Notes: generated by a model from the sequence alone, not told the origin. A stretch of DNA of 50,003 nucleotides from Bacillus sp. J37 (GCF_000518865.1 NZ_JAEK01000038.1:1-50003), one strand, 5' to 3'. Shown: positions 25,517 to 34,810, counted from the stretch's first letter. Made by a program: numbers and translations.

Positions 25517-26797
25517 ATGGTGAGAATTAAAGACTGGGATACTAACCTTAAAATACGTTTGTTTGGTGAAGCATTAATGAACATTACCTATTGGATGTTC
25601 TTCCCCTTTTTAACCATCTATTTTGCAGGTGAGTTCGGCAAAGAAAAAGCTGGTCTCTTTCTTATTATATCGCAAGTGTTCTCTGTTCTTGCAAACTTAA
25701 TGGGAGGGTATTTTGCTGATCGTTTTGGGAGAAAAACAATGATGGTACTTGCATCATTTGGTCAAGGCATTGCATTTATCCTTTTTGCTTTTTCAAATTC
25801 CCCTTGGCTTGAAATACCGATCTTAGGATTTATCTGTTTTGCTTTTGCAGGTGTTTTCGGTGCCTTTTATTGGCCTGCTTCACAGGCGATGGTCGCAGAT
25901 GTTGTGGAGGAAAAGCATCGAAGCAGTGTTTTTGCTGTTTTCTATACATCTATTAATATAGCTGTTGTCATCGGACCGATTTTAGGTACTATTTTCTATG
26001 TTAATCATCCATTTGAGGTGTTAGTTGCAGCAGGGGTCGTCTGTATCTTCCTTTCTCTTTTACTTGCAAAACAAACAAGAGAAACAGCTCCCGCCTACAA
26101 AACAGATACGAATGAAGAAGCAGCTAAATGGTTCAGCCCCATCATTAAACAAGTTCGAGATTATCAAATTATCTTTCGTGATAAAGCATTTTTATTATAT
26201 ATTATAGCAGGAGTTCTTGTTGCACTTACCTTTATGCAATTGGACATGATTCTCCCTGTCTATATTACAGATACCATCCATCAACAAGAAATGCTTTCAG
26301 TTGGTAGTTGGTCACTTTCTCTAGATGGTGAGCAGGTATTCGGCATTATTTTATCTGAAAATGGTTTTCTTGTTGCTTTATTTACGATTTTTATCACAAA
26401 GTGGATGACGAAATACAAAGAAAGAAATGTATTTATACTCTCCTCCATTGTCTATGGTTTTTCCATGCTTGTTTTTGGATTTACACAGTCTATCTGGTTA
26501 TTCATCATTGCCATGGCGATCTTTACGCTTGCAGAACTCATGACGGCCGGAATTCAGCAAACATTTGTGTCAAAACTTGCACCTGAGCATATGCGCGGCC
26601 AGTATTTCGCTGCGGCAAGCCTGCGGTATACAATCGGCCGAACAGTTGCACCGATCGCTATTCCAATGTCATTATGGTTTGGATATCAAACCACATTTAT
26701 CATTCTTGCTTTGTTCGCATTTTTCAGTGGATTTTTATATTATGCGATGTTTAAGAGGGCAGAAACGAAAGTGATAGAAAAAGTTGAATTGAGCTAG
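25517..26797 (+). CDS. MFS multidrug-type transporter
   Basis: This 426-residue transporter has twelve predicted membrane segments. The motif A loop (GGYFADRFGRKTMM, between segments 2 and 3) is intact, and there is an extended central loop (residues ~195-215). It belongs to the drug/proton antiporter group; the substrate is unknown. The ATG at 25517 has GAGG 6 nt upstream; earlier in-frame starts lack a good site. Confidence 0.83.
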   Translation: MVRIKDWDTNLKIRLFGEALMNITYWMFFPFLTIYFAGEFGKEKAGLFLIISQVFSVLANLMGGYFADRFGRKTMMVLASFGQGIAFILFAFSNSPWLEIPILGFICFAFAGVFGAFYWPASQAMVADVVEEKHRSSVFAVFYTSINIAVVIGPILGTIFYVNHPFEVLVAAGVVCIFLSLLLAKQTRETAPAYKTDTNEEAAKWFSPIIKQVRDYQIIFRDKAFLLYIIAGVLVALTFMQLDMILPVYITDTIHQQEMLSVGSWSLSLDGEQVFGIILSENGFLVALFTIFITKWMTKYKERNVFILSSIVYGFSMLVFGFTQSIWLFIIAMAIFTLAELMTAGIQQTFVSKLAPEHMRGQYFAAASLRYTIGRTVAPIAIPMSLWFGYQTTFIILALFAFFSGFLYYAMFKRAETKVIEKVELS

Positions 26798-26858
26798 TGA
26801 GATAGAAAATGAGTAACATTGAAATATTTTTCTTTCCCCTTTCCCTCTATAGCGCTTT

Positions 26859-26877
26859 TTTTACTAAATTAGTAAAA
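26859..26877. promoter_or_regulatory. Perfect palindromic operator-like site
   Basis: TTTTACTAAATTAGTAAAA is a perfect palindrome with 9-bp arms and a 1-nt centre, so it cannot form a useful hairpin but is well suited to a dimeric repressor. It ends 10 bp upstream of the -35 box of the yflJ promoter. Confidence 0.5.
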
Positions 26878-26886
26878 TTCAACCCC

Positions 26887-26915
26887 TTTTCATAGCTTTT
26901 TATGGATGTTACAAT
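26887..26915 (+). promoter_or_regulatory. Sigma-A promoter of yflJ leader
   Basis: TTTTCA (4 of 6), 17 bp and TACAAT (5 of 6). The predicted transcript starts near 26922 and has a ~105-nt leader. Confidence 0.5.
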
Positions 26916-26933
26916 GACACCACAAAACTTAAC

Positions 26934-27001
26934 ATAGCTTCTATTCCGATGACGGAGTAGGGGCTATTTTCGTCCCGTCTGTTTGGGATGATAAGTTTTT
27001 T
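26934..27001 (+). ncRNA. Two-hairpin structured leader ending in a terminator-like stem
   Basis: Hairpin 1 (26934-26967) pairs ATAGCTTCTATTCC with GGAGTAGGGGCTAT over 14 bp including G-U pairs, with loop GATGAC. Hairpin 2 (26970-26991) pairs TCGTCCC with GGGATGA, with loop GTCTGTTT, and is followed by TAAG and six T, which makes it terminator-like. GAC in loop 1 could pair with GTC in loop 2. The structure lies between a promoter and yflJ. It does not match a riboswitch class I can recall. Confidence 0.45.
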
Positions 27002-27029
27002 CTAAAAAAAAGCTGAAAGGGTGATTTCA

Positions 27030-27161
27030 ATGCATCGCGGTAGCAAAGGATGGTATGTGAACGAACTGAAGAAAATGGGTGTTCGCCGTCATGAAGAGAG
27101 AAAACTCGAAAGCTATAAAAAACATTTTCTAGCTAATCTACTTGAAAAACATTCTAAGTAA
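27030..27161 (+). CDS. yflJ: DUF2639 (YflJ-like) small protein
   Basis: This 43-residue basic protein (MHRGSKGWYVNELKKMGVRR, then HEERKLESYK) resembles the short Bacillus family DUF2639, to which YflJ belongs. AAAGGGTG lies ~7 nt before the ATG. In B. subtilis yflJ also lies close to nos. Function unknown. Confidence 0.75.
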   Translation: MHRGSKGWYVNELKKMGVRRHEERKLESYKKHFLANLLEKHSK

Positions 27162-27165
27162 TAAG

Positions 27166-27286
27166 AAAAGCGCAAGGCGCCCGCCTATCGGCGACAAGCA
27201 TAAGACGCTTAAGAATAGAAGACGTTCTTTGTCTTGAATTCCTGAGCGGCTTATGACCCCGAGGGGCTAGGCGCTGGAGCTGGATG
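27166..27286 (+). repeat. Repeat family A, copy 5
   Basis: This copy starts GAAAAGCGCAAGGCGCC and ends GGGGCTAGGCGCTGGAGCTGG, with the internal stem CTTAAGAATAGAAGAC against GTCTTGAATTCCTGAG. It lies 4 bp after the yflJ stop codon and before the terminator, so it is probably part of the yflJ 3' UTR. Confidence 0.85.
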
Positions 27287-27335
27287 AGGTCACCCATCCG
27301 CAGTACTTACTAAATGAGCATTTTCCAAATGAATG

Positions 27336-27370
27336 AAGGATGACTCACACAGATGGAGTCATCCTTTTTT
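27336..27370 (+). terminator. Intrinsic terminator after yflJ and repeat A copy 5
   Basis: AAGGATGACTC and GAGTCATCCTT pair perfectly over 11 bp, and TTTTTT follows on the + strand only. Confidence 0.8.
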
Positions 27371-28460
27371 AATATGGGCGTTGTTGGTAAAAATAATTTG
27401 GCTTTACCACCTTATTTTCATACCTTTGATGAAAAATATCAGTAGTCGCTGGGGAAACTGGCGGGATTAACCACGTCCAATCACCAGTAAGCTTTCTACA
27501 GCTTGTACGCTCATTTTGTTCAAACAGCTTGAATTGTTGTGCAGCTGTATGATGGTCAACAATACTTACTCCCGCTGTTTTAAATGAGTGCAAAACCGCT
27601 ACATTTAATTCTACTAATGCCCTGTCTTTCCATAGCGTTGCATGTGTTTTCGTTTCTAAGTTCATGATGGAAGCGACCTTAGGTAACAGATTATAACGAA
27701 ATGAATCTGCGAGATTTCTTGCCCCTATCTCTGTTTCCATATACCATCCATTAAAAGGAGCAGCCGAATAGACAATTCCTCCAAGTTCCAACATCATATC
27801 GGATATGATTGGAACTCCGTACCATTTGATCTGCAAGTCCTTAAACTCTTCTCTTTCCGGATGAGTAATCGGTACTTCTAGAATATCTTCATGTTCTAAA
27901 GAATACCACTTTGGTTTACGATCATCACATTGAATAACCAATGGCAATATGTCAAAATTGGTTCCTTCCCCTCTCCACCCAAGCTTTTCACATTCTCTTG
28001 TAAATTCAATAGAGGCTGGATCTCCGATTATTCCATGTTCTGTTTCATACCCCGCATAACGAATAAGCTGATGATTCCAAATCCGTAAACGATCCGTTTT
28101 TCCACGTGTAGGCTTAAAAATTGTGATTGTCGGTCTAATTTTTCCTGAGTTTGTAGCAAATGAGATATGCTGCTGTATTGCTTTGAACACTTCTTCTTCC
28201 TTTTTTGCTTTTCGTTCATCAAAAACGGTTAAGGAGTTCCAAAATAGTCGTCCAATACATTTATTGCTATTTCGCCAAGCCATTTTAGCACCATGCTCCA
28301 ACTCTTCAAAGGTATGCTCATAATAGCCGGTTTCAGCAATTTGCACCTTTACATCTTGTATTCTCATTTCTAACTCTGCATCTGTTTTTTCAAGCTCATG
28401 ATAAGCAATCTTTAGGAAATTAATCGCCTCTTGTTCTAGTTGTTTTGTGTTTGTAACCAC
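27369..28460 (-). CDS. nos: Bacterial nitric oxide synthase oxygenase
   Basis: This 363-residue protein is an NOS oxygenase domain that makes NO and citrulline from arginine. The haem-thiolate ligand lies in RNSNKCIGR (Cys68). [13 protein letters not shown] and [20 protein letters not shown] are conserved substrate-site segments, including the arginine-binding glutamate. As in other bacilli, there is no reductase domain, so electrons come from general reductases. The start is GTG at 28460 with GAGGTG 7 nt upstream. A possible promoter (TTGGAC-N18-TATGAT, 28502-28531) lies between it and the folate cyclo-ligase-like gene upstream. Confidence 0.95.
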   Translation of the reverse strand: MVTNTKQLEQEAINFLKIAYHELEKTDAELEMRIQDVKVQIAETGYYEHTFEELEHGAKMAWRNSNKCIGRLFWNSLTVFDERKAKKEEEVFKAIQQHISFATNSGKIRPTITIFKPTRGKTDRLRIWNHQLIRYAGYETEHGIIGDPASIEFTRECEKLGWRGEGTNFDILPLVIQCDDRKPKWYSLEHEDILEVPITHPEREEFKDLQIKWYGVPIISDMMLELGGIVYSAAPFNGWYMETEIGARNLADSFRYNLLPKVASIMNLETKTHATLWKDRALVELNVAVLHSFKTAGVSIVDHHTAAQQFKLFEQNERTSCRKLTGDWTWLIPPVSPATTDIFHQRYENKVVKPNYFYQQRPY

Positions 28461-28540
28461 TTGGTCACCTCTTATAATCTTTCTTCATTTTGTTCGAATG
28501 CATCATACTTTTCCTTTAAGCTCTCGTCCAATTTTAATAC

Positions 28541-29257
28541 TCAGTGTTTATATGTAAGATCCCAAAGCTCCTTCAACACAGGCATCTCTTCCATTTCTTC
28601 ATCAGAAACATGGTCCCATTCAATTCCATTTGGTTTTTCGTAAGGTGTATTTGTTTTTGTCATTCCTTTTTCTGTCGCAATCCAATCAACTGTTAAATCA
28701 AATGTATCTCTTGGGATGTCTTCATGAACTAACTGTGTGCTATGAATGGACGTTATAACTGGAACCGGGGGATTTCCAAGCTCACGTACAATGGCATACT
28801 CCCTGTCTGCATAGCCCTCTCCTTTACCAAGTCGTCGTCCATCGGGATGGATTGCAACTGAGCCTACGACCATTAAATCAATAGGAGGAATTTCGGTTAA
28901 TGGTATTTCTTTTCCGTACGATTTTATATGGCTTAAGCTGGCAGCTTTTCTTTCCTCTCCAGTTGGAACCCACTCCGCTTTTACCATAATAAAGCCTGCT
29001 TTGAGACGTGGAGTTGGGACCAGTAGTACTTTCCCATCTATAAGGATTTGTTTTCTTAATGGAAGTTGTGGAGCATCCGGATTTACTTTTACAACCTTTG
29101 CTTCTTTATATACAGACAATGAAGCAATATGTGCTGCGGCTTTTTCTGCTCCTTTAAAATTTGGAATTCGGTTTACTATCGGAAAAGGAAAGCGTCCATT
29201 CTTTTCGTCTGTGAGCTTCTTCCACACTTTATGTCTTATTTCATCTTTTGTCGTCAT
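28541..29257 (-). CDS. 5-formyltetrahydrofolate cyclo-ligase family protein
   Basis: This 238-residue protein has the cyclo-ligase family fold. Segments include DEIRHKVWKKLTDEKNGRFP, GKVLLVPTPRLKAGF, and RRLGKGEGYADREYA, which matches the family motif GGGKGYYDR. Classical members make 5,10-methenyl-THF; this one is of the longer MTHFSD-like type, so that activity is not certain. AAAGGAG lies 9 nt before the ATG. It is 80 bp upstream of nos and on the same strand. Confidence 0.8.
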   Translation of the reverse strand: MTTKDEIRHKVWKKLTDEKNGRFPFPIVNRIPNFKGAEKAAAHIASLSVYKEAKVVKVNPDAPQLPLRKQILIDGKVLLVPTPRLKAGFIMVKAEWVPTGEERKAASLSHIKSYGKEIPLTEIPPIDLMVVGSVAIHPDGRRLGKGEGYADREYAIVRELGNPPVPVITSIHSTQLVHEDIPRDTFDLTVDWIATEKGMTKTNTPYEKPNGIEWDHVSDEEMEEMPVLKELWDLTYKH

Positions 29258-29304
29258 TTCAATAACTCCTTTTCTATGTTAACACTAGTATCATACCTTA
29301 TAAA

Positions 29305-29344
29305 AAAGGCCTAAAACAATTTCACATAATTGCTTTAGGCCTTA
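29305..29344 (-). terminator. Intrinsic terminator of yfmR
   Basis: AAGGCCTAAA and TTTAGGCCTT form the base of a long stem, extended by AATT pairs, with TTTTTT on the minus strand. Confidence 0.8.
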
Positions 29345-29354
29345 CTAATAATTA

Positions 29355-31247
29355 TTAACTTTGCTCAATTTCTTCAACAAGAAGTGATAATTCTTCCCAT
29401 CTTTCCATTGTTTCTTCCAGTTTATTTTCAACCTGCTCTTGTTCCTTAAATAGCTCCGTTACTTTCCCGATGTCACTTCCTGCAGCTGCGATTTCCTGCT
29501 CAAGCTGTGTTTTCCGCTCTTCGAGTTCAGCAATTTTATCCTCAATTTGCTCCCATTCCTGTTGTTCCTTGTAGGATAGGCGCTTTTTCTTATCCTTTTT
29601 ATACACAGCCTTTTCTGGTGATGGAGCCTCTTTTTCTTTCATCATTTCCTGCAGCTTTTTCTCTTCCATGTATTCCGAATAGCTTCCTTGGAACCTTGAG
29701 ATATGGCCATTATTTTCAAATGCAATTAAATGGTCCACAACTCTGTCTAGAAAATAGCGATCATGTGATACAGTTAACACTACCCCTGGAAACTGATCTA
29801 AATAATCCTCTAAAACACTTAATGTTTGTGTGTCCAAATCATTTGTCGGCTCATCCAGGAAGAGAACATTTGGTTCTTCCATTAAAACCTTTAATAAGTA
29901 TAATCTTCTTCTCTCACCACCGGAAAGCTTGCGAATGTATGTCCATTGAGCAGCTCTCGTAAATAAAAACCGTTCCAGCATTTGTTCCGCCGTGATGACT
30001 TGATTGTCAATCGTGTAAACAACCTCTGCCGTTTCTTTAATGTATTCAACAACTCGAAGATCTTCGTCCATTTCTTCCTGTTCTTGTGTATAGAAACCGA
30101 TCTTCACAGTTGTTCCTACTTCAAGCGTTCCCTCGTCCGGTTGAATTCGTCCTGCCATAATGTTTAACAGAGTTGATTTTCCTGTACCATTAGGACCTAT
30201 GATTCCGAGTCTTTCACCAGGGTTTACTAAATAACTAAAGTCTTTAATTAACTGTCTGCCGTCATATGCTTTTGATATCCCTTCAAGCTCAAGCACCTTT
30301 TTCCCTAATCGCGTTGAACCTATTGCAAAGTCTAAATCCTGCTTTGCTTGTGGCCCTTTTTGTTCCTGTAGATCTTCCACCCTGCCAATACGCGCCTTTT
30401 GCTTTGTTGTTCTAGCTTTTGCTCCTCTTCTAAGCCAAGCTAATTCTCTTCTTAATAGGTTTTGTCTTTTTTCTTCTGCATGTTCGGCATTCAGTTCTCG
30501 TTCTGCCTTCTTTTCTAAAAATACTTCATAATTACCTGAGTATGTGTAAAGCTGTCCCTGATCCAACTCAAAGATTTGATTTGTTACTCGATTTAAAAAG
30601 TATCTGTCATGAGTTATAAGCACAATTGAGCCTCTATACTGTGCTAAAAAACTTTCCAGCCATTCAATTGTTTCATTATCAAGATGGTTTGTTGGTTCAT
30701 CTAAAATTAAAATGTCTGCCGGCTGGATGAGAGCTTTTGCAATCGCCACACGCTTCTTTTGTCCACCTGACAAATGAGTAACAGGTTTTTGGAAATCTGT
30801 AATTCCAAGTTTCGTCAGAACTGTTTTTGCGACAGTATTTGCCTCCCAGGCATCGTGTTGATCCATTTTTTGCTGCATATTCATTAACTGCTTTAATTTT
30901 GATTCATTTTCCGGATCCTTCTCCAACTCACTTAAAGCCAGTTCGTACTCCCTCATAACCTGCATGATTGGTGCATCTCCGAAATAGATTTGTTCTAAGA
31001 TCGACAAGCCCTCTGTTAGCTCAGGCTGCTGTGGCAGATACTCAAAACGTATTGAATTAGAGTGAGTCATTTCTCCTGAGTCAGCTGATTCAATTCCGGC
31101 TATTACCTTCAATAATGTCGATTTCCCCGTACCATTCACACCAATTAATCCGATTCTTTGTTTCTCTGCAATCGTAAAGGAAATATGATCAAATAAAACC
31201 TTCTCACCATATGTTTTATATAAATTTTCAACCTGTAATATACTCAT
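29355..31247 (-). CDS. yfmR: ABC-F ATPase YfmR (Uup-like)
   Basis: This 630-residue ABC-F protein has two ATPase domains. The first has Walker A GVNGTGKST, signature LSGGQKKR and ILDEPTNHLD; the second has GPNGTGKST, LSGGERRR and FLDEPTNDLD. A linker around RRELAWLRRGAKARTTKQKA contacts the ribosome, and the C-terminal coiled coil (residues ~555-628) is typical of Uup/YfmR. There are no membrane segments. In B. subtilis YfmR relieves ribosome stalling and overlaps in function with EF-P. The start at 31247 has AAGGA upstream; the longer frame adds 40 residues without ABC homology. Confidence 0.92.
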   Translation of the reverse strand: MSILQVENLYKTYGEKVLFDHISFTIAEKQRIGLIGVNGTGKSTLLKVIAGIESADSGEMTHSNSIRFEYLPQQPELTEGLSILEQIYFGDAPIMQVMREYELALSELEKDPENESKLKQLMNMQQKMDQHDAWEANTVAKTVLTKLGITDFQKPVTHLSGGQKKRVAIAKALIQPADILILDEPTNHLDNETIEWLESFLAQYRGSIVLITHDRYFLNRVTNQIFELDQGQLYTYSGNYEVFLEKKAERELNAEHAEEKRQNLLRRELAWLRRGAKARTTKQKARIGRVEDLQEQKGPQAKQDLDFAIGSTRLGKKVLELEGISKAYDGRQLIKDFSYLVNPGERLGIIGPNGTGKSTLLNIMAGRIQPDEGTLEVGTTVKIGFYTQEQEEMDEDLRVVEYIKETAEVVYTIDNQVITAEQMLERFLFTRAAQWTYIRKLSGGERRRLYLLKVLMEEPNVLFLDEPTNDLDTQTLSVLEDYLDQFPGVVLTVSHDRYFLDRVVDHLIAFENNGHISRFQGSYSEYMEEKKLQEMMKEKEAPSPEKAVYKKDKKKRLSYKEQQEWEQIEDKIAELEERKTQLEQEIAAAGSDIGKVTELFKEQEQVENKLEETMERWEELSLLVEEIEQS

Positions 31248-31443
31248 CTTATCCAATCCTTCACAGTTTTTATCTCTGTATAGAATAACAGGTAGTTTGT
31301 AATTAGAAAAGCACAAGCAACTGTTAGCAATGTGTCGCAATAGACATATCAAGGGTTTCTTCTTCAAGTCAAAATTAGCAGAAATTTTTTGGAAAATATT
31401 TCTCGATTTATGATTGCATTCACCTCAACGAACATATACTATA

Positions 31444-31474
31444 TTAACTGTACTAACATTATTAATACAGTTAA
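31444..31474. promoter_or_regulatory. Palindromic operator at GntR/ABC operon
   Basis: TTAACTGTA, 13 bp and TACAGTTAA form perfect 9-bp arms, located 18 bp upstream of the regulator start codon. Position and symmetry suggest that the YtrA-type regulator controls its own operon. Confidence 0.6.
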
Positions 31475-31491
31475 CACAAAGGGGGCTGCAA

Positions 31492-31878
31492 ATGTTCCAG
31501 CTTGATGTTAGAAGCAGAAAGCCTATATACGAACAGTTAGTCGATAAGATTAAAGAGCTTATTATTCACCGCATCTTAAGACCTGATGAGCAATTACCCT
31601 CGGTAAGGGCGCTATCCAGTCAATTGACCGTTAACCCGAATACCATTCAAAGAGCTTACCGGGAGCTTGAAAACCAAGGATATTTATATTCCATTAAAGG
31701 GAAAGGAAACTTTGTTGCGGCAATTGAACAAATGACAAATGAACAAAACCTGCTGGATCTCAAAAAAGATATCCAAAAGCTTATTGCAGAAGCCATATAC
31801 CTTGGGCTAACAAAAGAGGATCTATATGTCTTGTTTGATGAAGCACATCAACAAACAAAAGGAGGAAAGAAGAAATGA
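31492..31878 (+). CDS. GntR family regulator, YtrA type
   Basis: This 128-residue regulator has an N-terminal winged helix (KPIYEQLVDKIKELIIHRIL, LPSVRALSSQLTVNPNTIQR) and the short YtrA-type C-terminal helical part instead of a large ligand domain. The start at 31492 has GGGGG 6 nt upstream; the longer frame begins upstream of the operator and is unlikely. It overlaps the ATPase gene by 4 bp (ATGA). In B. subtilis YtrA represses ABC genes and is released by cell-wall antibiotics. Confidence 0.9.
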   Translation: MFQLDVRSRKPIYEQLVDKIKELIIHRILRPDEQLPSVRALSSQLTVNPNTIQRAYRELENQGYLYSIKGKGNFVAAIEQMTNEQNLLDLKKDIQKLIAEAIYLGLTKEDLYVLFDEAHQQTKGGKKK

Positions 31879-32777
31879 TTAGAGTGCAATCCATAAGCAA
31901 AAAATACAACAAGCACTTAGCTGTAGATGATCTAACACTCCAAGTGAAAAAAGGCTCCATTTACGGCTTACTCGGATCAAACGGTGCGGGTAAAACCTCA
32001 CTATTAAAAATGATTGCAGGCATTAATCGACCTGATAAAGGTACGATTGAGATTAATGATTTACCTGCTTATGAAAATTTAGCTGTAAAAGAAAAGGTTG
32101 TCTTTATTCCTGATGTTATTTACTTCTTTCCTCAAGCTACTGTTGCTCAGATGGCTTCTCAATATGAAGAATATTATCCAGGTTGGAGTAAAGAACGCTT
32201 TGAGCAACTGAGTTCCGCCTTTAATATTGAATTAAATCGGAAAGTTCACCGATTGTCCAAAGGAATGAAACGACAGGTGGCCTTTTGGCTAGCATTATCT
32301 GCAATGCCTGATGTTCTTATCCTTGATGAGCCTATTGACGGTTTGGATCCGGTTATGAGACAGAAAGTAAAGAACTTACTGTTCCAAGATGTAGCTGAGA
32401 GAGGGCTGACGGTTATTATTTCATCACATAACTTACGGGAAATTGAAGATTTATGTGATCATGTTGGAATCATGCATAATGGCAAAATCATCATCGAAAA
32501 GGAAATTGATGATATAAAATCGGATACTCACAAAATTCAATTAGCCTTAGCTGATCCAACCCATGAAGAGCACATATTAAATCAATTAACCATTTTACAT
32601 CACGAGAAACGTGGAAGTGTTTCTCTCTTAATCGTTCGGGGCAGTGAAGAGCAGATCAACAAAATTATTCACTCATCCACTGTTCTCATCTATGATTTAT
32701 TACCGTTAACATTAGAAGAAATTTTCATTTATGAAATGGAGGATGTAGGCTATGAAATCGAAAAAATCCTTCTTTAA
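31875..32777 (+). CDS. ABC transporter ATPase (YtrB-like)
   Basis: This 300-residue ATPase has Walker A GSNGAGKTS, a less conserved signature LSKGMKRQV and Walker B VLILDEPIDGLD, as in CcmA/YtrB-type ATPases. It pairs with the large permease encoded next, whose gene overlaps its end by 26 bp. Confidence 0.9.
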   Translation: MIRVQSISKKYNKHLAVDDLTLQVKKGSIYGLLGSNGAGKTSLLKMIAGINRPDKGTIEINDLPAYENLAVKEKVVFIPDVIYFFPQATVAQMASQYEEYYPGWSKERFEQLSSAFNIELNRKVHRLSKGMKRQVAFWLALSAMPDVLILDEPIDGLDPVMRQKVKNLLFQDVAERGLTVIISSHNLREIEDLCDHVGIMHNGKIIIEKEIDDIKSDTHKIQLALADPTHEEHILNQLTILHHEKRGSVSLLIVRGSEEQINKIIHSSTVLIYDLLPLTLEEIFIYEMEDVGYEIEKILL

Positions 32778-34758
32778 ACCTGCAGTGATTAAACAAGATT
32801 TTAGACAGCATGGCTGGGTTAGCATCGTCTACTTTCTCGGTTTACTATTCGCTGTTCCTTTAGGAATTCTACAGCTCGCTTCACAAGAGTACATTTTATT
32901 TACAGATTACGATAATTACCTGAAGGTCAATACTGAAATCCAGGTGTTATTATATTTTTCAATCCCTGTTGCAGCTGCTTTACTACTTTTCCGATATATC
33001 CAAAGCGAATCATCAGTAGATATGATGCACAGTCTGCCCATACGGAGAGAAACCTTATATGTTAGCCATATTATCAGTGGTCTACTATTATTAATTGTTC
33101 CGATCTTGATAACTGCCATCATTACATTTTTCGTCGCAAATTCAATTGAAGGTTTTGATGGGATTCTAACCTTTTCGGATTTATTAACGTGGACAGGTTT
33201 AACTATTCTTTTAACATGCATGATGTTTGCTTTTCCAGTAGCAGTCGGCTTAATAACAGGTATGACAACAGCACAGGCAATTCTAACATATGTATTCTTA
33301 TTTTTGCCGATTGGCTTGGTTTCATTAGTTTCATATAATCTATCTTATTTACTGTTTGGCTTCACACCTATTTTCATTGAAGATAAGTTAATGTATTTGT
33401 CTCCTTTTATACGTTTTATTGAAAACTGGGGAGAAAGTGAACCATACTCAATGATCGAATTGATCATCTATACAGGGATAACCATTTTGTCATTTGTATT
33501 GGGGTTAATCTTCTATCGTTATAGACAACTTGAACGAGCAACCGAAGTTCTTGCTTTCTCATTTATGAGGCCAATCTTTAAGTATGGTGTTACCTTTTGC
33601 GCTATGATTCTGGGAGGAACCTATTTTTCAGTTTCAGGGTCCTTAAATTGGAATTGGATCATATTTGGTTATATTATCGGTGCTTTAATTGGATACACAG
33701 CTTCAGAAATGATATTGCAAAAAACTTGGCGTATCTTTCACCTTCGTTTCTTAACAGGTTTTGCTGTTTATAGTATCGTGTTTGTCGCCATTCTTTTTAG
33801 TATTAAAACAGATGTATTCAATTATGAAACAAAACTTCCGAGAATGGATCAAATAGAAGAGGTTTACTTTGGTGAATCATACTATTTACAAGAATTAGAG
33901 GACAGTGATATAAGTATAGATCCTTATTCTGACTCAAAACTTTATATTCAGGATATAAGAAACTTGCACGAGGAAATTATTCAACAAAGAGATTTTATTG
34001 AAAAGCAAAAAGATAATATTCATTTACACCAACTTTCAGCGGTTTTTGTGTACAGGTTAAATAACGGGGAAGAACTAAAACGCGAATATCAAATCCCGGT
34101 TAACACATTGCAGGATGAACTTAAACCCATATTGGAAGCAAGTGACTATAAAATGAATTTACCTGAATACCTACAACTCCAAAGAGATGATGTTATCAAT
34201 ATTCAGGTTGTTCCTTACGGCCCTAGCAATCAGCACAACCCTGTTATGATTACTGATGAAAAAGAAATTATGGAATTCAAAAAAGCAATAGAAAAAGACT
34301 TTCTATCACAGTCTGCAGATGATGTTGTAAGCACAGCTACCCCATGGGCTTATATCGAAATGGGATATAAACCAACAAACTTTGATACAAATTATATGCT
34401 TGACGGATATATGGTAGATTGGAAGAAATCTTATACTCATGTTACAAAATGGTTAGAGGAGCATGATTATCTAGAAAAAGCTCGAGTGGATGAAGATGAT
34501 ATTACGAAGGCAGAAGTGACATACGTACCTCATAATTCACAAGAGGATGTCTTTATGACAGAAGAGATATATGAAAGTGGCGAAAAACATGCAACAATTT
34601 CAGATAAAGAAACACTTTCTACAATCATCTATCATTTCTCTGAGTACTCCGAAGAAAACATGTACTATGTTAAGCTTACGTTAACTGATGGAAATGTATG
34701 GTACGGATCTATTCCCACTCAACATTTACCAGAAGAGATAAAGAGTCAGGTTCAGTAG
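32752..34758 (+). CDS. ABC-2 type permease with large soluble domain (DUF6449-like)
   Basis: This 668-residue protein has about ten hydrophobic segments in residues 20-355, followed by a ~300-residue hydrophilic part with many acidic residues. I associate this architecture with the DUF6449 group. The tail, which contains two weakly similar blocks with VYRLNNGEE and YYVKLTLTDG, may lie outside the cell as a sensor. It forms the membrane part of a two-component ABC system controlled by the YtrA-type regulator. Confidence 0.78.
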   Translation: MKSKKSFFKPAVIKQDFRQHGWVSIVYFLGLLFAVPLGILQLASQEYILFTDYDNYLKVNTEIQVLLYFSIPVAAALLLFRYIQSESSVDMMHSLPIRRETLYVSHIISGLLLLIVPILITAIITFFVANSIEGFDGILTFSDLLTWTGLTILLTCMMFAFPVAVGLITGMTTAQAILTYVFLFLPIGLVSLVSYNLSYLLFGFTPIFIEDKLMYLSPFIRFIENWGESEPYSMIELIIYTGITILSFVLGLIFYRYRQLERATEVLAFSFMRPIFKYGVTFCAMILGGTYFSVSGSLNWNWIIFGYIIGALIGYTASEMILQKTWRIFHLRFLTGFAVYSIVFVAILFSIKTDVFNYETKLPRMDQIEEVYFGESYYLQELEDSDISIDPYSDSKLYIQDIRNLHEEIIQQRDFIEKQKDNIHLHQLSAVFVYRLNNGEELKREYQIPVNTLQDELKPILEASDYKMNLPEYLQLQRDDVINIQVVPYGPSNQHNPVMITDEKEIMEFKKAIEKDFLSQSADDVVSTATPWAYIEMGYKPTNFDTNYMLDGYMVDWKKSYTHVTKWLEEHDYLEKARVDEDDITKAEVTYVPHNSQEDVFMTEEIYESGEKHATISDKETLSTIIYHFSEYSEENMYYVKLTLTDGNVWYGSIPTQHLPEEIKSQVQ

Positions 34759-34763
34759 TTGTT

Positions 34764-34807
34764 AAGGACAGTTCCCACATTATATTGGGGCTGTCCTCTT
34801 TGTTTTT
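34764..34807 (+). terminator. Intrinsic terminator of GntR/ABC operon
   Basis: AGGACAG..CCC and GGG.CTGTCCT pair, followed by a T-rich tract. Confidence 0.75.
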
Positions 34808-34810
34808 TCC

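Noticed and set aside
26934-27001. Known riboswitch (preQ1, fluoride, manganese or SAM class)
   Set aside because: The conserved core sequences of these classes as I know them are not present, and the downstream gene gives no support.
31303-31330. AGAAAAGCACAAGCAACTG upstream of yfmR as another repeat A copy
   Set aside because: Only the first ~15 bases resemble the element; there is no matching right end.
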